12,326 nt of DNA from Acidobacteriaceae bacterium (GTDB taxonomy: Bacteria > Acidobacteriota > Terriglobia > Terriglobales > Acidobacteriaceae). This document shows, one piece after another, positions 6,832 through 12,326 of this stretch (position 1 is its first letter; each line of letters opens with the position of its first letter). The notes beneath the pieces were generated by a model, which was not told where the DNA came from, made no database searches, and was given only the letters and a program-made list of their open reading frames with translations. A program made the translations under genes and the position numbers. Location: contig JAUTWY010000584.1 in NCBI GenBank assembly GCA_030838305.1, positions 1-12,326 of the forward strand. Direction: 5' to 3'.

Positions 6832-7188
6832 CTTGGAATTTGCCGCCATTTTCTTGACCATGGCGAGGACCAGCTTGCGATCGCTGTCATTGAGGTTGGT
6901 GGCGTAGCGGCGGACCTGGCTGAGGAAACGAACTTCGTCGTCGGACAGCTGGGGCAATCCCTTGGAGCCGTTGCTGTTGCCGGATTCGGAGAAGAATTGC
7001 GAGAGCGCGATCTCCATGGCGCCGGCGATTTTTGAAAGCGTGTCGAGCGAAGGGATGGTATGGCCGTTTTCTACGCGCGAAAGGTAGCAACGCAAAAGGC
7101 CGGTGCGTTTCTCGATGTCTCCCTGAGACATACCTTTTTGCAGCCGGTAGTTTCGAATGGTCTCGCCGATGTTGATCTGAGGGAGCAT
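6829..7188 (-). CDS. XRE-family helix-turn-helix transcriptional regulator
   Basis: 119-aa DNA-binding protein. A Cro/CI-type five-helix HTH spans about residues 8-66: IGETIRNYRLQKGMSQGDIEKRTGLLRCYLSRVENGHTIPSLDTLSKIAGAMEIALSQFF in sections, with SQGDIEKRTG as the helix-turn and LLRCYLSRVENG as the recognition helix. The C-terminal 50 residues form a short helical tail (LSDDEVRFLSQVRRYA, DRKLVLAMVKKM), probably for dimerisation; there is no ligand or peptidase domain. LLRCY-SRVENGHT-P is, from memory, typical of an abundant acidobacterial subfamily of unknown targets. The ATG at 7188 has no Shine-Dalgarno and sits only about 5-7 nt after the predicted transcription start, suggesting near-leaderless translation. 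An inverted repeat over its own -35 suggests autoregulation. Confidence 0.92.
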   Translation of the reverse strand: MLPQINIGETIRNYRLQKGMSQGDIEKRTGLLRCYLSRVENGHTIPSLDTLSKIAGAMEIALSQFFSESGNSNGSKGLPQLSDDEVRFLSQVRRYATNLNDSDRKLVLAMVKKMAANSK

Positions 7189-7200
7189 TGCAGATGCGAC

Positions 7201-7229
7201 ATAGTAACCACATCGGGATTTTCTGGCAA
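7201..7229 (-). promoter_or_regulatory. Sigma-70 promoter of the XRE gene
   Basis: On the minus strand: TTGCCA (7229-7224, 5/6 to TTGACA), exactly 17 nt, then TACTAT (7206-7201, 4/6 to TATAAT). The predicted start is near 7193-7195, only about 5-7 nt before the ATG at 7188, which agrees with the missing ribosome binding site. Confidence 0.6.
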
Positions 7230-7245
7230 GTGGAAATTAGTGCCA
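7224..7245. promoter_or_regulatory. Inverted repeat TGGCA-N12-TGCCA over the XRE promoter -35
   Basis: The left arm 7224-7228 lies within the -35 hexamer and the right arm 7241-7245 just upstream. The 17-bp centre spacing puts both half-sites on nearly the same DNA face, as expected for a dimeric XRE repressor acting on its own gene. The arms are only 5 bp, so chance is possible. Confidence 0.35.
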
Positions 7246-7302
7246 TAAAATAAGTGCATGTTCCAAAAAGCGATCAAGAGGAAGGTTAGACGCTGTATAA
7301 GC

Positions 7303-7335
7303 AAAAGATTTGCCGCTGCTGAGCGCCGGCGGCAA
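7303..7335 (-). terminator. Rho-independent terminator of the fabG-GNAT-DLH operon
   Basis: On the minus strand: TTGCCGC (7335-7329), a 12-nt loop, GCGGCAA (7316-7310), then ATCTTTT. It starts 8 nt after the DLH stop codon. The 7-bp GC-rich stem is good; the T tract is short and interrupted. Confidence 0.65.
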
Positions 7336-7343
7336 CCCCGCGA

Positions 7344-8087
7344 CTACTTTTTCAAATTCGCGGCGAGAAAGTCCAAGGTTCGTTTCCACGCGTCGGTTGC
7401 GTCTGCGGCGCGGTAACCGCTTTTGTTGTTGGGATTTTCGAAGGCATGGCCGGCATCATCGTAGATCCTTATTTCGATCTTTTTACCCGCCTGCTTCATG
7501 GCCGCCTCGAATTCATGCACATCGTCCGGCGTGATGCCTTGATCCTGGCCGCCGAATAGTCCGAGGATGGAAGCATTGATTTTCTTGAGCGCCGCGGGGT
7601 CGGTGGCGAGGTGGCCGTAGTTGATGACGGTGGCGGCGAGAGTTGGCTCCTGGAGCGCGACATCGAGCGCATAGCCGCCGCCCATGCACCAGCCGATTGC
7701 GCCAATGAGGTTTTTCTTCACATTGGATTGCGACCGGAGAAATTTAAAGGCGGCGCGCAGATCGCGCTTGGCGCGGTCTTCCGGGACACCGCGCATCAGT
7801 TCGTGCGCCATGTCGGGCGTAGTGGCAACCTTGCCGCGATATAAGTCAAGTGCAAGAGCCGCGTAGCCTTGGTCCGCCAGTTTGGAGGCCTGTTCCTTGA
7901 CCCAGTCATTCAATCCCCAATATTCGTGGATGACGATGATGGCGGCAAATGGTCCTTTGCCAGCGGGCGTGTAGAGCCTGGCTCGGACGGTTTCGTTGCC
8001 GCTTTTGTAGGAGACTGGCTTACCGTCGGCGGCGAACGAGGCGGAGGCGAATAAGGCGACAACGAATAGCAAAGAGATCTTCTTCAT
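7344..8087 (-). CDS. Dienelactone hydrolase family protein, exported
   Basis: 247-aa alpha/beta hydrolase. Signal peptide 1-19/20 (MKKISLLFVVALFASASFA), so probably periplasmic, unlike classical cytoplasmic ClcD. Family landmarks: HEYWGLN (54-60) with E55, the nucleophile elbow GWCMGGG (132-138) with C134, D182 in GGQDQGI, and H214 in DAGHAF. This gives the Cys-Asp-His triad plus active-site Glu of the DLH family; the true substrate is unknown, and general ester or lactone hydrolysis is all that can be said. The frame is open to an ATG at 8105, but 8087 is preferred because it starts the signal peptide and has AAAGG ten nt ahead. It follows the GNAT gene by 21 nt and precedes a terminator, so it is the last gene of the operon. 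Confidence 0.92.
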   Translation of the reverse strand: MKKISLLFVVALFASASFAADGKPVSYKSGNETVRARLYTPAGKGPFAAIIVIHEYWGLNDWVKEQASKLADQGYAALALDLYRGKVATTPDMAHELMRGVPEDRAKRDLRAAFKFLRSQSNVKKNLIGAIGWCMGGGYALDVALQEPTLAATVINYGHLATDPAALKKINASILGLFGGQDQGITPDDVHEFEAAMKQAGKKIEIRIYDDAGHAFENPNNKSGYRAADATDAWKRTLDFLAANLKK

Positions 8088-8108
8088 GGTTCTAAAACCT
8101 TTCATTAT

Positions 8109-8639
8109 TCACAATTCCAAGTCCATATAGATCGCTCCCGCAATCGGGTTCGGGCGGTAGGGAGGAATTTCGTTGAATCCGAGCTTACGATACATGGCGA
8201 CCGCATCTTTCATAATCGGTTCGACAGTGTCGAGGCGCATGCGTGCGTAGCCGATCTGGCGCGCCTCGGCGATGATGCGTTCGGCTAAAGCGCGGCCCAG
8301 ACCCTTGCCGCGAAACCGTGGACGCAGGTAAAGGCGCTTCATTTCGCAGATGGCAGGTTCCAGCTTGTGCAGCGCGACGCAGGCCGCAAGTTGAGCGTCG
8401 TGCTCGACCAGCAACAGGCGGCCTTCCGGCGGGGCGTAGTCGCCGGGGAGTGCTGCGAGTTCTTTGTCGAAGTTCTGAAAGCCGAGGCTGAAGCCGAGGG
8501 ACTGGGCGTATTCGAGGAATAGTTCGCGGGCTTGCGCGATCTGGGTGGGCGACTCGGCCTGAACGAAAGTCAAAGGCTTTAACACAGGGGTCAGAGAGGT
8601 CCCCGGGTAGTTCAACGGCACTGTGTCTTGGGCTTTCAT
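8109..8639 (-). CDS. GNAT-family N-acetyltransferase
   Basis: 176-aa cytoplasmic acetyl-CoA-dependent acyltransferase; the acceptor is unknown. An N-terminal tail (1-22) precedes a GNAT fold: beta strand LTFVQAES (23-30), LFLEYAQSLGF (41-50), the strand RLLLVEHDAQLAACVALHKL (74-93), core EMKRLYLRPRFRGKGLGRAL (99-118) carrying the CoA pyrophosphate-binding motif R108-x-x-G-x-G113, and the C-terminal AVAMYRKLGFNEIPPYRPNPIAGAIYMDL. The YRKLGFxEIPPYxxNPIxGAxYMxLxL ending is typical of a small GNAT subgroup annotated only generically. The ATG lies 10 nt after the fabG stop, with AGGA only one nt ahead, an unusually short spacing that suggests translational coupling to fabG. The stop is 21 nt before the DLH start. 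Confidence 0.9.
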   Translation of the reverse strand: MKAQDTVPLNYPGTSLTPVLKPLTFVQAESPTQIAQARELFLEYAQSLGFSLGFQNFDKELAALPGDYAPPEGRLLLVEHDAQLAACVALHKLEPAICEMKRLYLRPRFRGKGLGRALAERIIAEARQIGYARMRLDTVEPIMKDAVAMYRKLGFNEIPPYRPNPIAGAIYMDLEL

Positions 8640-8649
8640 TTCCTGCTTC

Positions 8650-9393
8650 TTATCCCATTAGCATGCCGCCGTTCACGTTCAGGACGTGGCCGGTAATGTA
8701 GGAGGCTTCGTCCGATGCGAGAAAAGCTACGGCACTGGCTACATCGGCGGGCGCGCCTACGCGACCGAGCGGAATCTGTTTGGCGGCAGATTGTTTGAAC
8801 TCGTCGCCCAGCGTTTCCGTCATTGCGGTTTCGATGAAACCGGGAGCGACGGCGTTGCAAGTAATGTTGCGCGATCCCAGTTCGCGGGCGATGGCCATGG
8901 TCAGGCCGATCAGGCCGGCTTTGGACGCGGCATAGTTCGCCTGCCCTGCCTGGCCCATCTGGCCGAAGACGCTGGCGATGTTGATGATGCGTCCCCAGCG
9001 CTGCTTGAGCATGGAACTGGTGACTTGTTGGGTGCAGAGGTATGCCGAGGTGAGATTAGTTTGCAACACCGCGTCCCAATCGGAGCGCTTCATGCGCATG
9101 ACGAGCTGGTCGCGCGTGATGCCCGCGTTGTTGACCAGGATATCGATCTTTCCGAACTGGGCGATGGCCGATTTGATTGCCGACTTGATCCGCTCTTCGT
9201 CGGTGACGTCGAGAGCGAAGGCTGCGGCCTTGCCGCCGGCGGCGGTGATTTCGCTTACCAGTTCGTTCAACTTGTCTTGATTGCGGGCGGCGACGGCAAT
9301 CGTCGCGCCTTCTGCGGAAAGCTTCAACGCGCAGGCGCGTCCGATGCCTTGTGATGCGCCGGTGACGAAGGCTACGCGTCCGGAAAGGGACAT
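8650..9393 (-). CDS. fabG: 3-oxoacyl-[acyl-carrier-protein] reductase
   Basis: NADPH-dependent reduction of 3-oxoacyl-ACP to 3-hydroxyacyl-ACP in type II fatty-acid elongation; cytoplasmic homotetramer. 247 aa, the standard classical SDR length. Rossmann motif TGASQGIG (11-18), D62-V63 after the third strand, NNAG (88-91), catalytic N113, S141 in IINIAS, and Y154-x3-K158 in YAASK; PGFIETAM (184-191) and the C-terminus TGHVLNVNGGMLM are FabG-like. Catalytic Asn-Ser-Tyr-Lys all present. TGGAG at 9400-9404 supports the start. First gene of a three-gene operon with GNAT and DLH. Other fab genes are absent from the window, so a paralogous SDR role cannot be excluded, but the end motifs favour FabG. 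Confidence 0.95.
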   Translation of the reverse strand: MSLSGRVAFVTGASQGIGRACALKLSAEGATIAVAARNQDKLNELVSEITAAGGKAAAFALDVTDEERIKSAIKSAIAQFGKIDILVNNAGITRDQLVMRMKRSDWDAVLQTNLTSAYLCTQQVTSSMLKQRWGRIINIASVFGQMGQAGQANYAASKAGLIGLTMAIARELGSRNITCNAVAPGFIETAMTETLGDEFKQSAAKQIPLGRVGAPADVASAVAFLASDEASYITGHVLNVNGGMLMG

Positions 9394-9429
9394 GAGTTGC
9401 TCCAGAATCGCCTACGATTCTCTGATTGG

Positions 9430-9460
9430 TGACGTCATTACTTCGGAACGTGGAATTATA
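9430..9460 (-). promoter_or_regulatory. fabG promoter -10 with nearby TGACGTCA palindrome
   Basis: A perfect TATAAT on the minus strand (complement of 9455-9460) without a recognisable -35; its upstream part would lie inside the DUF2071 gene end. TGACGTCA (9430-9437), an 8-bp palindrome, lies about 12 nt downstream of the likely start site, where a repressor could act. Leader of roughly 55 nt. Palindrome function is speculative. Confidence 0.4.
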
Positions 9461-9471
9461 CCCGCCAGCCT

Positions 9472-10206
9472 CTACTCGGTGCGGCGCAGAGGCCAGATGA
9501 GTACATCCAACTTACGGGCGAAGAGCAATAAGGGCGCGGTTGCGGGCAGCGCAATATCTGCCGCAGCGGCCATCGTGTTGATTTCTAATTCCGCCTCGGC
9601 GGGTTGCAGGGGCCACGGTTGGTGGTGAATTTCGCCGCGATAAACCTGGCCGCGATGAGTGGTGTAAAGGCAATAGCGTTCGGTGAACCAGTGATCAATC
9701 GCGCCGGTGGCGGCAAGGCGGACGCCCCCGGTGGGGCGATAGCGTCCACGGAATTCCGCAGCGCTGTGCAAACGGCGAGAGTGGTATTGAATGATCCCGC
9801 CGAGATCCCTCGAAGTCATGGCCGCATGAAAATATGGCAGGTGGTAGAAGTGGCGTGCCGCCCAGACGGCGGGGAGATTGGCGGCGTCGAGGCTGAAGAA
9901 ATAAACGCCCGGCTTTCCCCCATAGGTCACATAGGTGCGGACGTTCAACTCGGGAAACCGCGAGAGGCCGGGGATTGCGGGCAGTCTGCGGGCGCGAATG
10001 CCGCTCATGTGGAAGGGAGCTAATCCAACCCAGCATTGGCCGGCGAAGGTGTCGAGTGTAAGTTGCGCGGGAACAAGAGCGCGCATTGTTTCGGGCGAGA
10101 GCGGCCAGTGGGCGAACAGGAGATCGTGCCAGATTTGCTTCATCACCCAGGGGCCGGAAGCTAACGGCCACGGACGATGGGCGACATGTTGGAGCGTGGA
10201 ATCCAC
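9472..10206 (-). CDS. DUF2071 / YqjF-like protein
   Basis: 244-aa soluble protein of the DUF2071 (YqjF) family, whose function is not established. Conserved-looking features: HRPWPL...GPWVMKQIWHDLLFAHWPL (10-36), LVPAQLTLDTFAGQCWVGLAPFHMSGIR (44-71), FPELNVRTYVTYGGKPGVYFFSLDA (84-108), HLPYFHA (122-128), and a C-terminal region with HHQPWPLQPA and PLLLFARKLDVLIWPL. No signal peptide. The start is uncertain: GTG at 10204-10206 is used because the family's N-terminal HRPWPL segment must be included, yet no Shine-Dalgarno precedes it; Met22 (10143) would cut into the domain. Divergent from the ThyX-like gene across about 156 nt holding a 14-bp palindrome. fabG follows 78 nt downstream with its own -10, so co-transcription is uncertain. 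Confidence 0.85.
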   Translation of the reverse strand: MDSTLQHVAHRPWPLASGPWVMKQIWHDLLFAHWPLSPETMRALVPAQLTLDTFAGQCWVGLAPFHMSGIRARRLPAIPGLSRFPELNVRTYVTYGGKPGVYFFSLDAANLPAVWAARHFYHLPYFHAAMTSRDLGGIIQYHSRRLHSAAEFRGRYRPTGGVRLAATGAIDHWFTERYCLYTTHRGQVYRGEIHHQPWPLQPAEAELEINTMAAAADIALPATAPLLLFARKLDVLIWPLRRTE

Positions 10207-10247
10207 GCACCAGTGTAGGGCAAGGTGCTGGTCCGCGATTGGGAGGA

Positions 10248-10261
10248 GGCAACGCGTTGCC
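10248..10261. promoter_or_regulatory. Perfect 14-bp palindrome in the divergent intergenic region
   Basis: GGCAACGCGTTGCC is exactly self-complementary and lies 42 bp upstream of the DUF2071 start and about 100 bp upstream of the ThyX-like start. Its position suits an operator that could serve either gene. No regulator is identifiable; an XRE or TetR-type protein would fit the symmetry. Confidence 0.45.
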
Positions 10262-10292
10262 AGACTTCACAAACGGTGAGGATATCCACAGC

Positions 10293-10301
10293 GGGGGGGG
10301 G
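10293..10301. repeat. G9 homopolymer tract
   Basis: Nine consecutive G upstream of the ThyX-like gene, 70 nt before the ATG at 10363. It is outside any credible coding frame. It could slip during replication and alter promoter spacing, or be a sequencing or assembly length error. Confidence 0.6.
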
Positions 10302-10362
10302 AATCGCCTGGTGAAACGCATTGCGCATTGTGCCTTCGCCGATTAACATGCGAGACACTCCC

Positions 10363-12051
10363 ATGTCCCAGACTGCCGTCAACGAAGTGATCGCCATGCC
10401 CGAGCCTTCCAACCAGAAATCATCCACTGCAGATTCGGCTTTGTCCGGCTCCGGGCATCGGTCGCCGCAGCCGGCATCGGGCGCGGAGAATCCGGTTGCT
10501 CCGGAAAACTTGAGGCCCGACGTTCCTTCCACCGAGGTGTTCGCGGTGTATGGGGTTGAGCCGGAAATTCAAGCTTATGCCATGGCGAAGTATTCGCGCT
10601 CGGCATTGTCGATGAAGGAGTCGCTGCGCGAGATCAGCGCGCAGAAGGCGGAGAAGTTTCTCAATACATTTTATTTTCAATACGGACACCGCTCCATTGC
10701 CGACCTGGCGCACATTGCGCTGGCGGTCGAGCGGCTTTCGATTCTGGCGGCAATCGAACTGGCCGACGAGCCGCGCTGGGACGGGCAGGAACGCTCGACC
10801 CGCTATCAGGATTTCAAAAAGAGCGGCTACTACACGCCCGACTTCGGGGCCGACGACGAAGCCCGGAAGCTCTACCGGGAGACGCTGGACAGTCTTTTTG
10901 CGGAATATGAGGGCCTGTCGGCGCACATGACGCAGCACTTGATCAGCATCACTCCTAAGCCTGCCGACATGAAGCCGGAGGCGTATGAGCGGACGCTGAA
11001 GGCGCGGGCGTTCGACATCACACGCTACCTGTTGCCGCTGGCTACGAATACGTCGCTGGGGGAAATCGTCAACGCGCGGACGTTGGAAATCCAAGTTGCG
11101 CACCTGCTCTCGCATACGCATAAGGAAGTGCGCGTGCTTGGCGAGTCGTTAAAGAAGGCGGCAACTTCGGCGGCTTACAACGTGAATGCCGAGTCGTTGA
11201 AGAAGTTAGTAGAAGAAATTCGGGCGGTGAATCCGGAATTAGGTGCGCGGGCGGAGCAGGAATTACTGCATGAGGTCCGGGTCGCGCCGACCCTGGTGAA
11301 GTACGCTGACCCGAATTCGTATGAGATGGAAACACGCCGTGAGTTACGGCAGGCCGCCCGCGAGCTGTTGAAGAGCGAGTCGGTCGCGCCGTCGAAGGCA
11401 ATCGTCGATCTGCTCGATGAGGAGCCGCTCGAAGTTGAGATCGCGACCACGTTGCTTTACGAGCACTGCCATCATTCCTATCGACAAGTTCGGCAGGCGC
11501 TGCAGGTTTCAGGCGAGCGCTACCGCCGCGAGATTATCGACCTCGGCCTGCGCCATCGCGGCACGCACGACGAAATGCTGCGCGCCTTCCGCGCGGGACA
11601 GCAGTTTCGCTTCGACATCCTGATGGATACGGGCGGTTTCCGCGACATGCACCGTCACCGTCGCTGCATCCAGGTGATGCAGGGATTCACCACGCAGCAC
11701 GGATACGAGATGCTGCTCGATGTGGAAGATGCGGGCATGCGTTCTCGCTACGATGCCGCCATGCGGCGCGTGCAAGCCGCAATAGAGAAGCTTGCCGCGC
11801 GCAACGCGCACGAGGCGGAAGAGAATTCGCAATACGCGATTCCGCTAGCCTATCGCAAGCGCGCCCTGTTCAAAATGGACTTCGCCGAGGCGGTCTACAT
11901 CTCTGAGCTGCGCACCACGCCAGCGGGGCATGTTTCCTACCGCAACGTCGCCTATGCGATGTATGAGGCCGTGGCGCGGAAGTATCCGGCGCTGGCTAAG
12001 TATTTTCGCGTGAACGACGTGACGGCGCCGGTGGATTTGCTGCAGCGGTGA
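10363..12051 (+). CDS. ThyX-family protein with two ThyX-like halves
   Basis: 562 aa, about twice canonical ThyX (FAD-dependent thymidylate synthase, dUMP to dTMP). Residues 1-55 are a Ser/Pro/Ala-rich tail. Half 1 (about 58-265): YGHRSIADLAH (107-117), VERLSILAAIEL (122-133), QERSTRY (142-148) like the N-E-x-S-x-R-Y end of the ThyX motif, and ITRYLLPLATNTSLGEIVNARTL (219-241 in sections) like ThyX's substrate-binding region. Half 2 (about 355-555): HDEMLRAFRAGQQFRFDILMD (402-422), RDMHRHRRC (427-435), YAIPLAYRKR (491-500), SELRTTPAGHVSYR (514-527). RHR occurs only in half 2, S-x-R-Y only in half 1. Whether it makes dTMP is open; a divergent paralogue is possible. Starts at 10321 (TTG), 10348 or 10396 are also in frame, and none has a convincing Shine-Dalgarno. 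recA follows, separately promoted. Confidence 0.82.
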   Translation: MSQTAVNEVIAMPEPSNQKSSTADSALSGSGHRSPQPASGAENPVAPENLRPDVPSTEVFAVYGVEPEIQAYAMAKYSRSALSMKESLREISAQKAEKFLNTFYFQYGHRSIADLAHIALAVERLSILAAIELADEPRWDGQERSTRYQDFKKSGYYTPDFGADDEARKLYRETLDSLFAEYEGLSAHMTQHLISITPKPADMKPEAYERTLKARAFDITRYLLPLATNTSLGEIVNARTLEIQVAHLLSHTHKEVRVLGESLKKAATSAAYNVNAESLKKLVEEIRAVNPELGARAEQELLHEVRVAPTLVKYADPNSYEMETRRELRQAARELLKSESVAPSKAIVDLLDEEPLEVEIATTLLYEHCHHSYRQVRQALQVSGERYRREIIDLGLRHRGTHDEMLRAFRAGQQFRFDILMDTGGFRDMHRHRRCIQVMQGFTTQHGYEMLLDVEDAGMRSRYDAAMRRVQAAIEKLAARNAHEAEENSQYAIPLAYRKRALFKMDFAEAVYISELRTTPAGHVSYRNVAYAMYEAVARKYPALAKYFRVNDVTAPVDLLQR

Positions 12052-12079
12052 AACCTTTTTTTGCTTGCTTCACGAGTGG

Positions 12080-12107
12080 ATGGCGGCGCCATATCGTTCC
12101 CCTTTTT
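12080..12107 (+). terminator. Weak terminator candidate after the ThyX-like gene
   Basis: ATGGC-GGC-GCCAT (12080-12092) is a 5-bp hairpin with a three-base loop, followed 10 nt later by CTTTTT. The stem is short and the T run distant. An unpaired T7 run also directly follows the stop codon. Efficiency is doubtful. Confidence 0.2.
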
Positions 12108-12158
12108 GGATAGATTTCGCGGGCGAGGGGGCCGGCGCCACGTGCCCTTTGCGGAAAG

Positions 12159-12167
12159 TTATTCACA
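12159..12167 (+). promoter_or_regulatory. DnaA-box match upstream of recA
   Basis: TTATTCACA is an exact match to the E. coli DnaA box TTATNCACA, about 43 bp upstream of the recA -10. One such match in 12 kb is near chance expectation, so binding is only a possibility. Confidence 0.2.
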
Positions 12168-12209
12168 ACAATTTACGAGATTCGCCTTTTATTCGCTTTG
12201 ATCTGTATG

Positions 12210-12215
12210 TATAAT
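12210..12215 (+). promoter_or_regulatory. recA promoter -10 element
   Basis: A perfect TATAAT in an AT-rich stretch; the -35 region (around 12186-12192, TTTTAT-like) is poor. The predicted start near 12222 gives a leader of about 50 nt. I find no LexA box of the CTG-N10-CAG or GAAC-N4-GTTC types overlapping it. Confidence 0.55.
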
Positions 12216-12254
12216 CCGGCCAGATTAGTTTCTGCAAATTAGTTCGGCGATCTT

Positions 12255-12261
12255 AAAGGAG
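12255..12261 (+). promoter_or_regulatory. recA ribosome binding site
   Basis: AAAGGAG, a strong Shine-Dalgarno, lies 10 nt before the ATG at 12272 and fixes the start. Confidence 0.75.
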
Positions 12262-12271
12262 CCACACTCCC

Positions 12272-12326
12272 ATGGCGGATGAACGGGGCAAGGCGATTGA
12301 GTTGGCGGTGTCACAGATTGAAAAGC
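12272..12326 (+). CDS. recA: RecA recombinase, N-terminal fragment
   Basis: Only the first 18 codons are present (MADERGKAIELAVSQIEK); the gene continues past the right edge. RecA forms filaments on single-stranded DNA for homologous recombination and triggers LexA cleavage. The peptide matches the N-terminal helix of RecA (typically ...KxKALxxALxQIEKxFGKG), and QIEK is diagnostic. A strong ribosome binding site and a perfect TATAAT precede it. The ATP-binding core is outside the window, so the call rests on this short but characteristic stretch. Confidence 0.85.
   Translation, partial: MADERGKAIELAVSQIEK

Noticed and set aside
10282..10290. ATATCCACA as a DnaA box upstream of the ThyX-like gene
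   Set aside because: One mismatch to the consensus and isolated; no cluster, AT-rich unwinding region or replication gene suggests an origin.
12203..12223. CTG...CAG as an E. coli-type LexA box at recA
   Set aside because: The spacing is 15 nt instead of 10, and the right half lacks the AT-rich dyad.
1..12326. tRNA, rRNA, CRISPR, riboswitch, insertion sequence or prophage
   Set aside because: I looked through the intergenic stretches on both strands and saw no cloverleaf, spaced-repeat array, aptamer core, transposase or integrase; small or divergent RNAs could still be missed by eye.

Overview
The window looks like a stretch of ordinary chromosome from an Acidobacteriota bacterium (Terriglobia/Koribacter-like). 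The assignment is inference from three things: high-GC coding DNA; proteins resembling acidobacterial families (the XRE regulator with LLRCYLSRVENGHT, the MXAN_5187-C-like protein, the large TPR protein); and intergenic repeats of the kind that litter such genomes (HSERSEE-type, CACGAAGGA-type, TTAGC-type). Ten protein genes are supported: eight complete, plus one cut off at each end. I found no tRNA, rRNA, CRISPR array, transposase or phage gene.

Layout. On the minus strand, reading right to left from about 10.2 kb: a DUF2071/YqjF-like gene; a compact fabG - GNAT acetyltransferase - dienelactone hydrolase operon closed by a hairpin terminator; an XRE regulator with its own near-leaderless promoter; an MXAN_5187-C-like gene; a secreted cupredoxin closed by a good intrinsic terminator; purH; a secreted TPR-repeat protein; and a dGTPase (dgt) that runs off the left edge. 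On the plus strand, divergent from the DUF2071 gene, lie a long ThyX-family protein and then the first 18 codons of recA.

Functional theme. dgt (dNTP hydrolysis), purH (last two steps of IMP synthesis), the ThyX-like protein (dTMP-synthase fold) and recA (recombination/SOS) all concern nucleotides or DNA, but they sit in separate transcription units, so this is a neighbourhood and not a demonstrated system. The fabG operon is fatty-acid/housekeeping metabolism.

Most unusual item. The ThyX-family protein (about 562 aa) contains two ThyX-like halves whose signature motif appears degraded in a complementary way: the first half keeps the S-x-R-Y end but lacks RHR, and the second keeps RHR but lacks the serine/arginine end. 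Second-line items are a cupredoxin with a roughly 30-residue insertion in its copper-ligand loop, a near-leaderless regulator promoter overlapped by an inverted repeat, a nested inverted-repeat element at 6688-6831, and a perfect 14-bp palindrome between the divergent DUF2071 and ThyX-like genes. I saw no clear evidence of a new defence, mobile or biosynthetic system.
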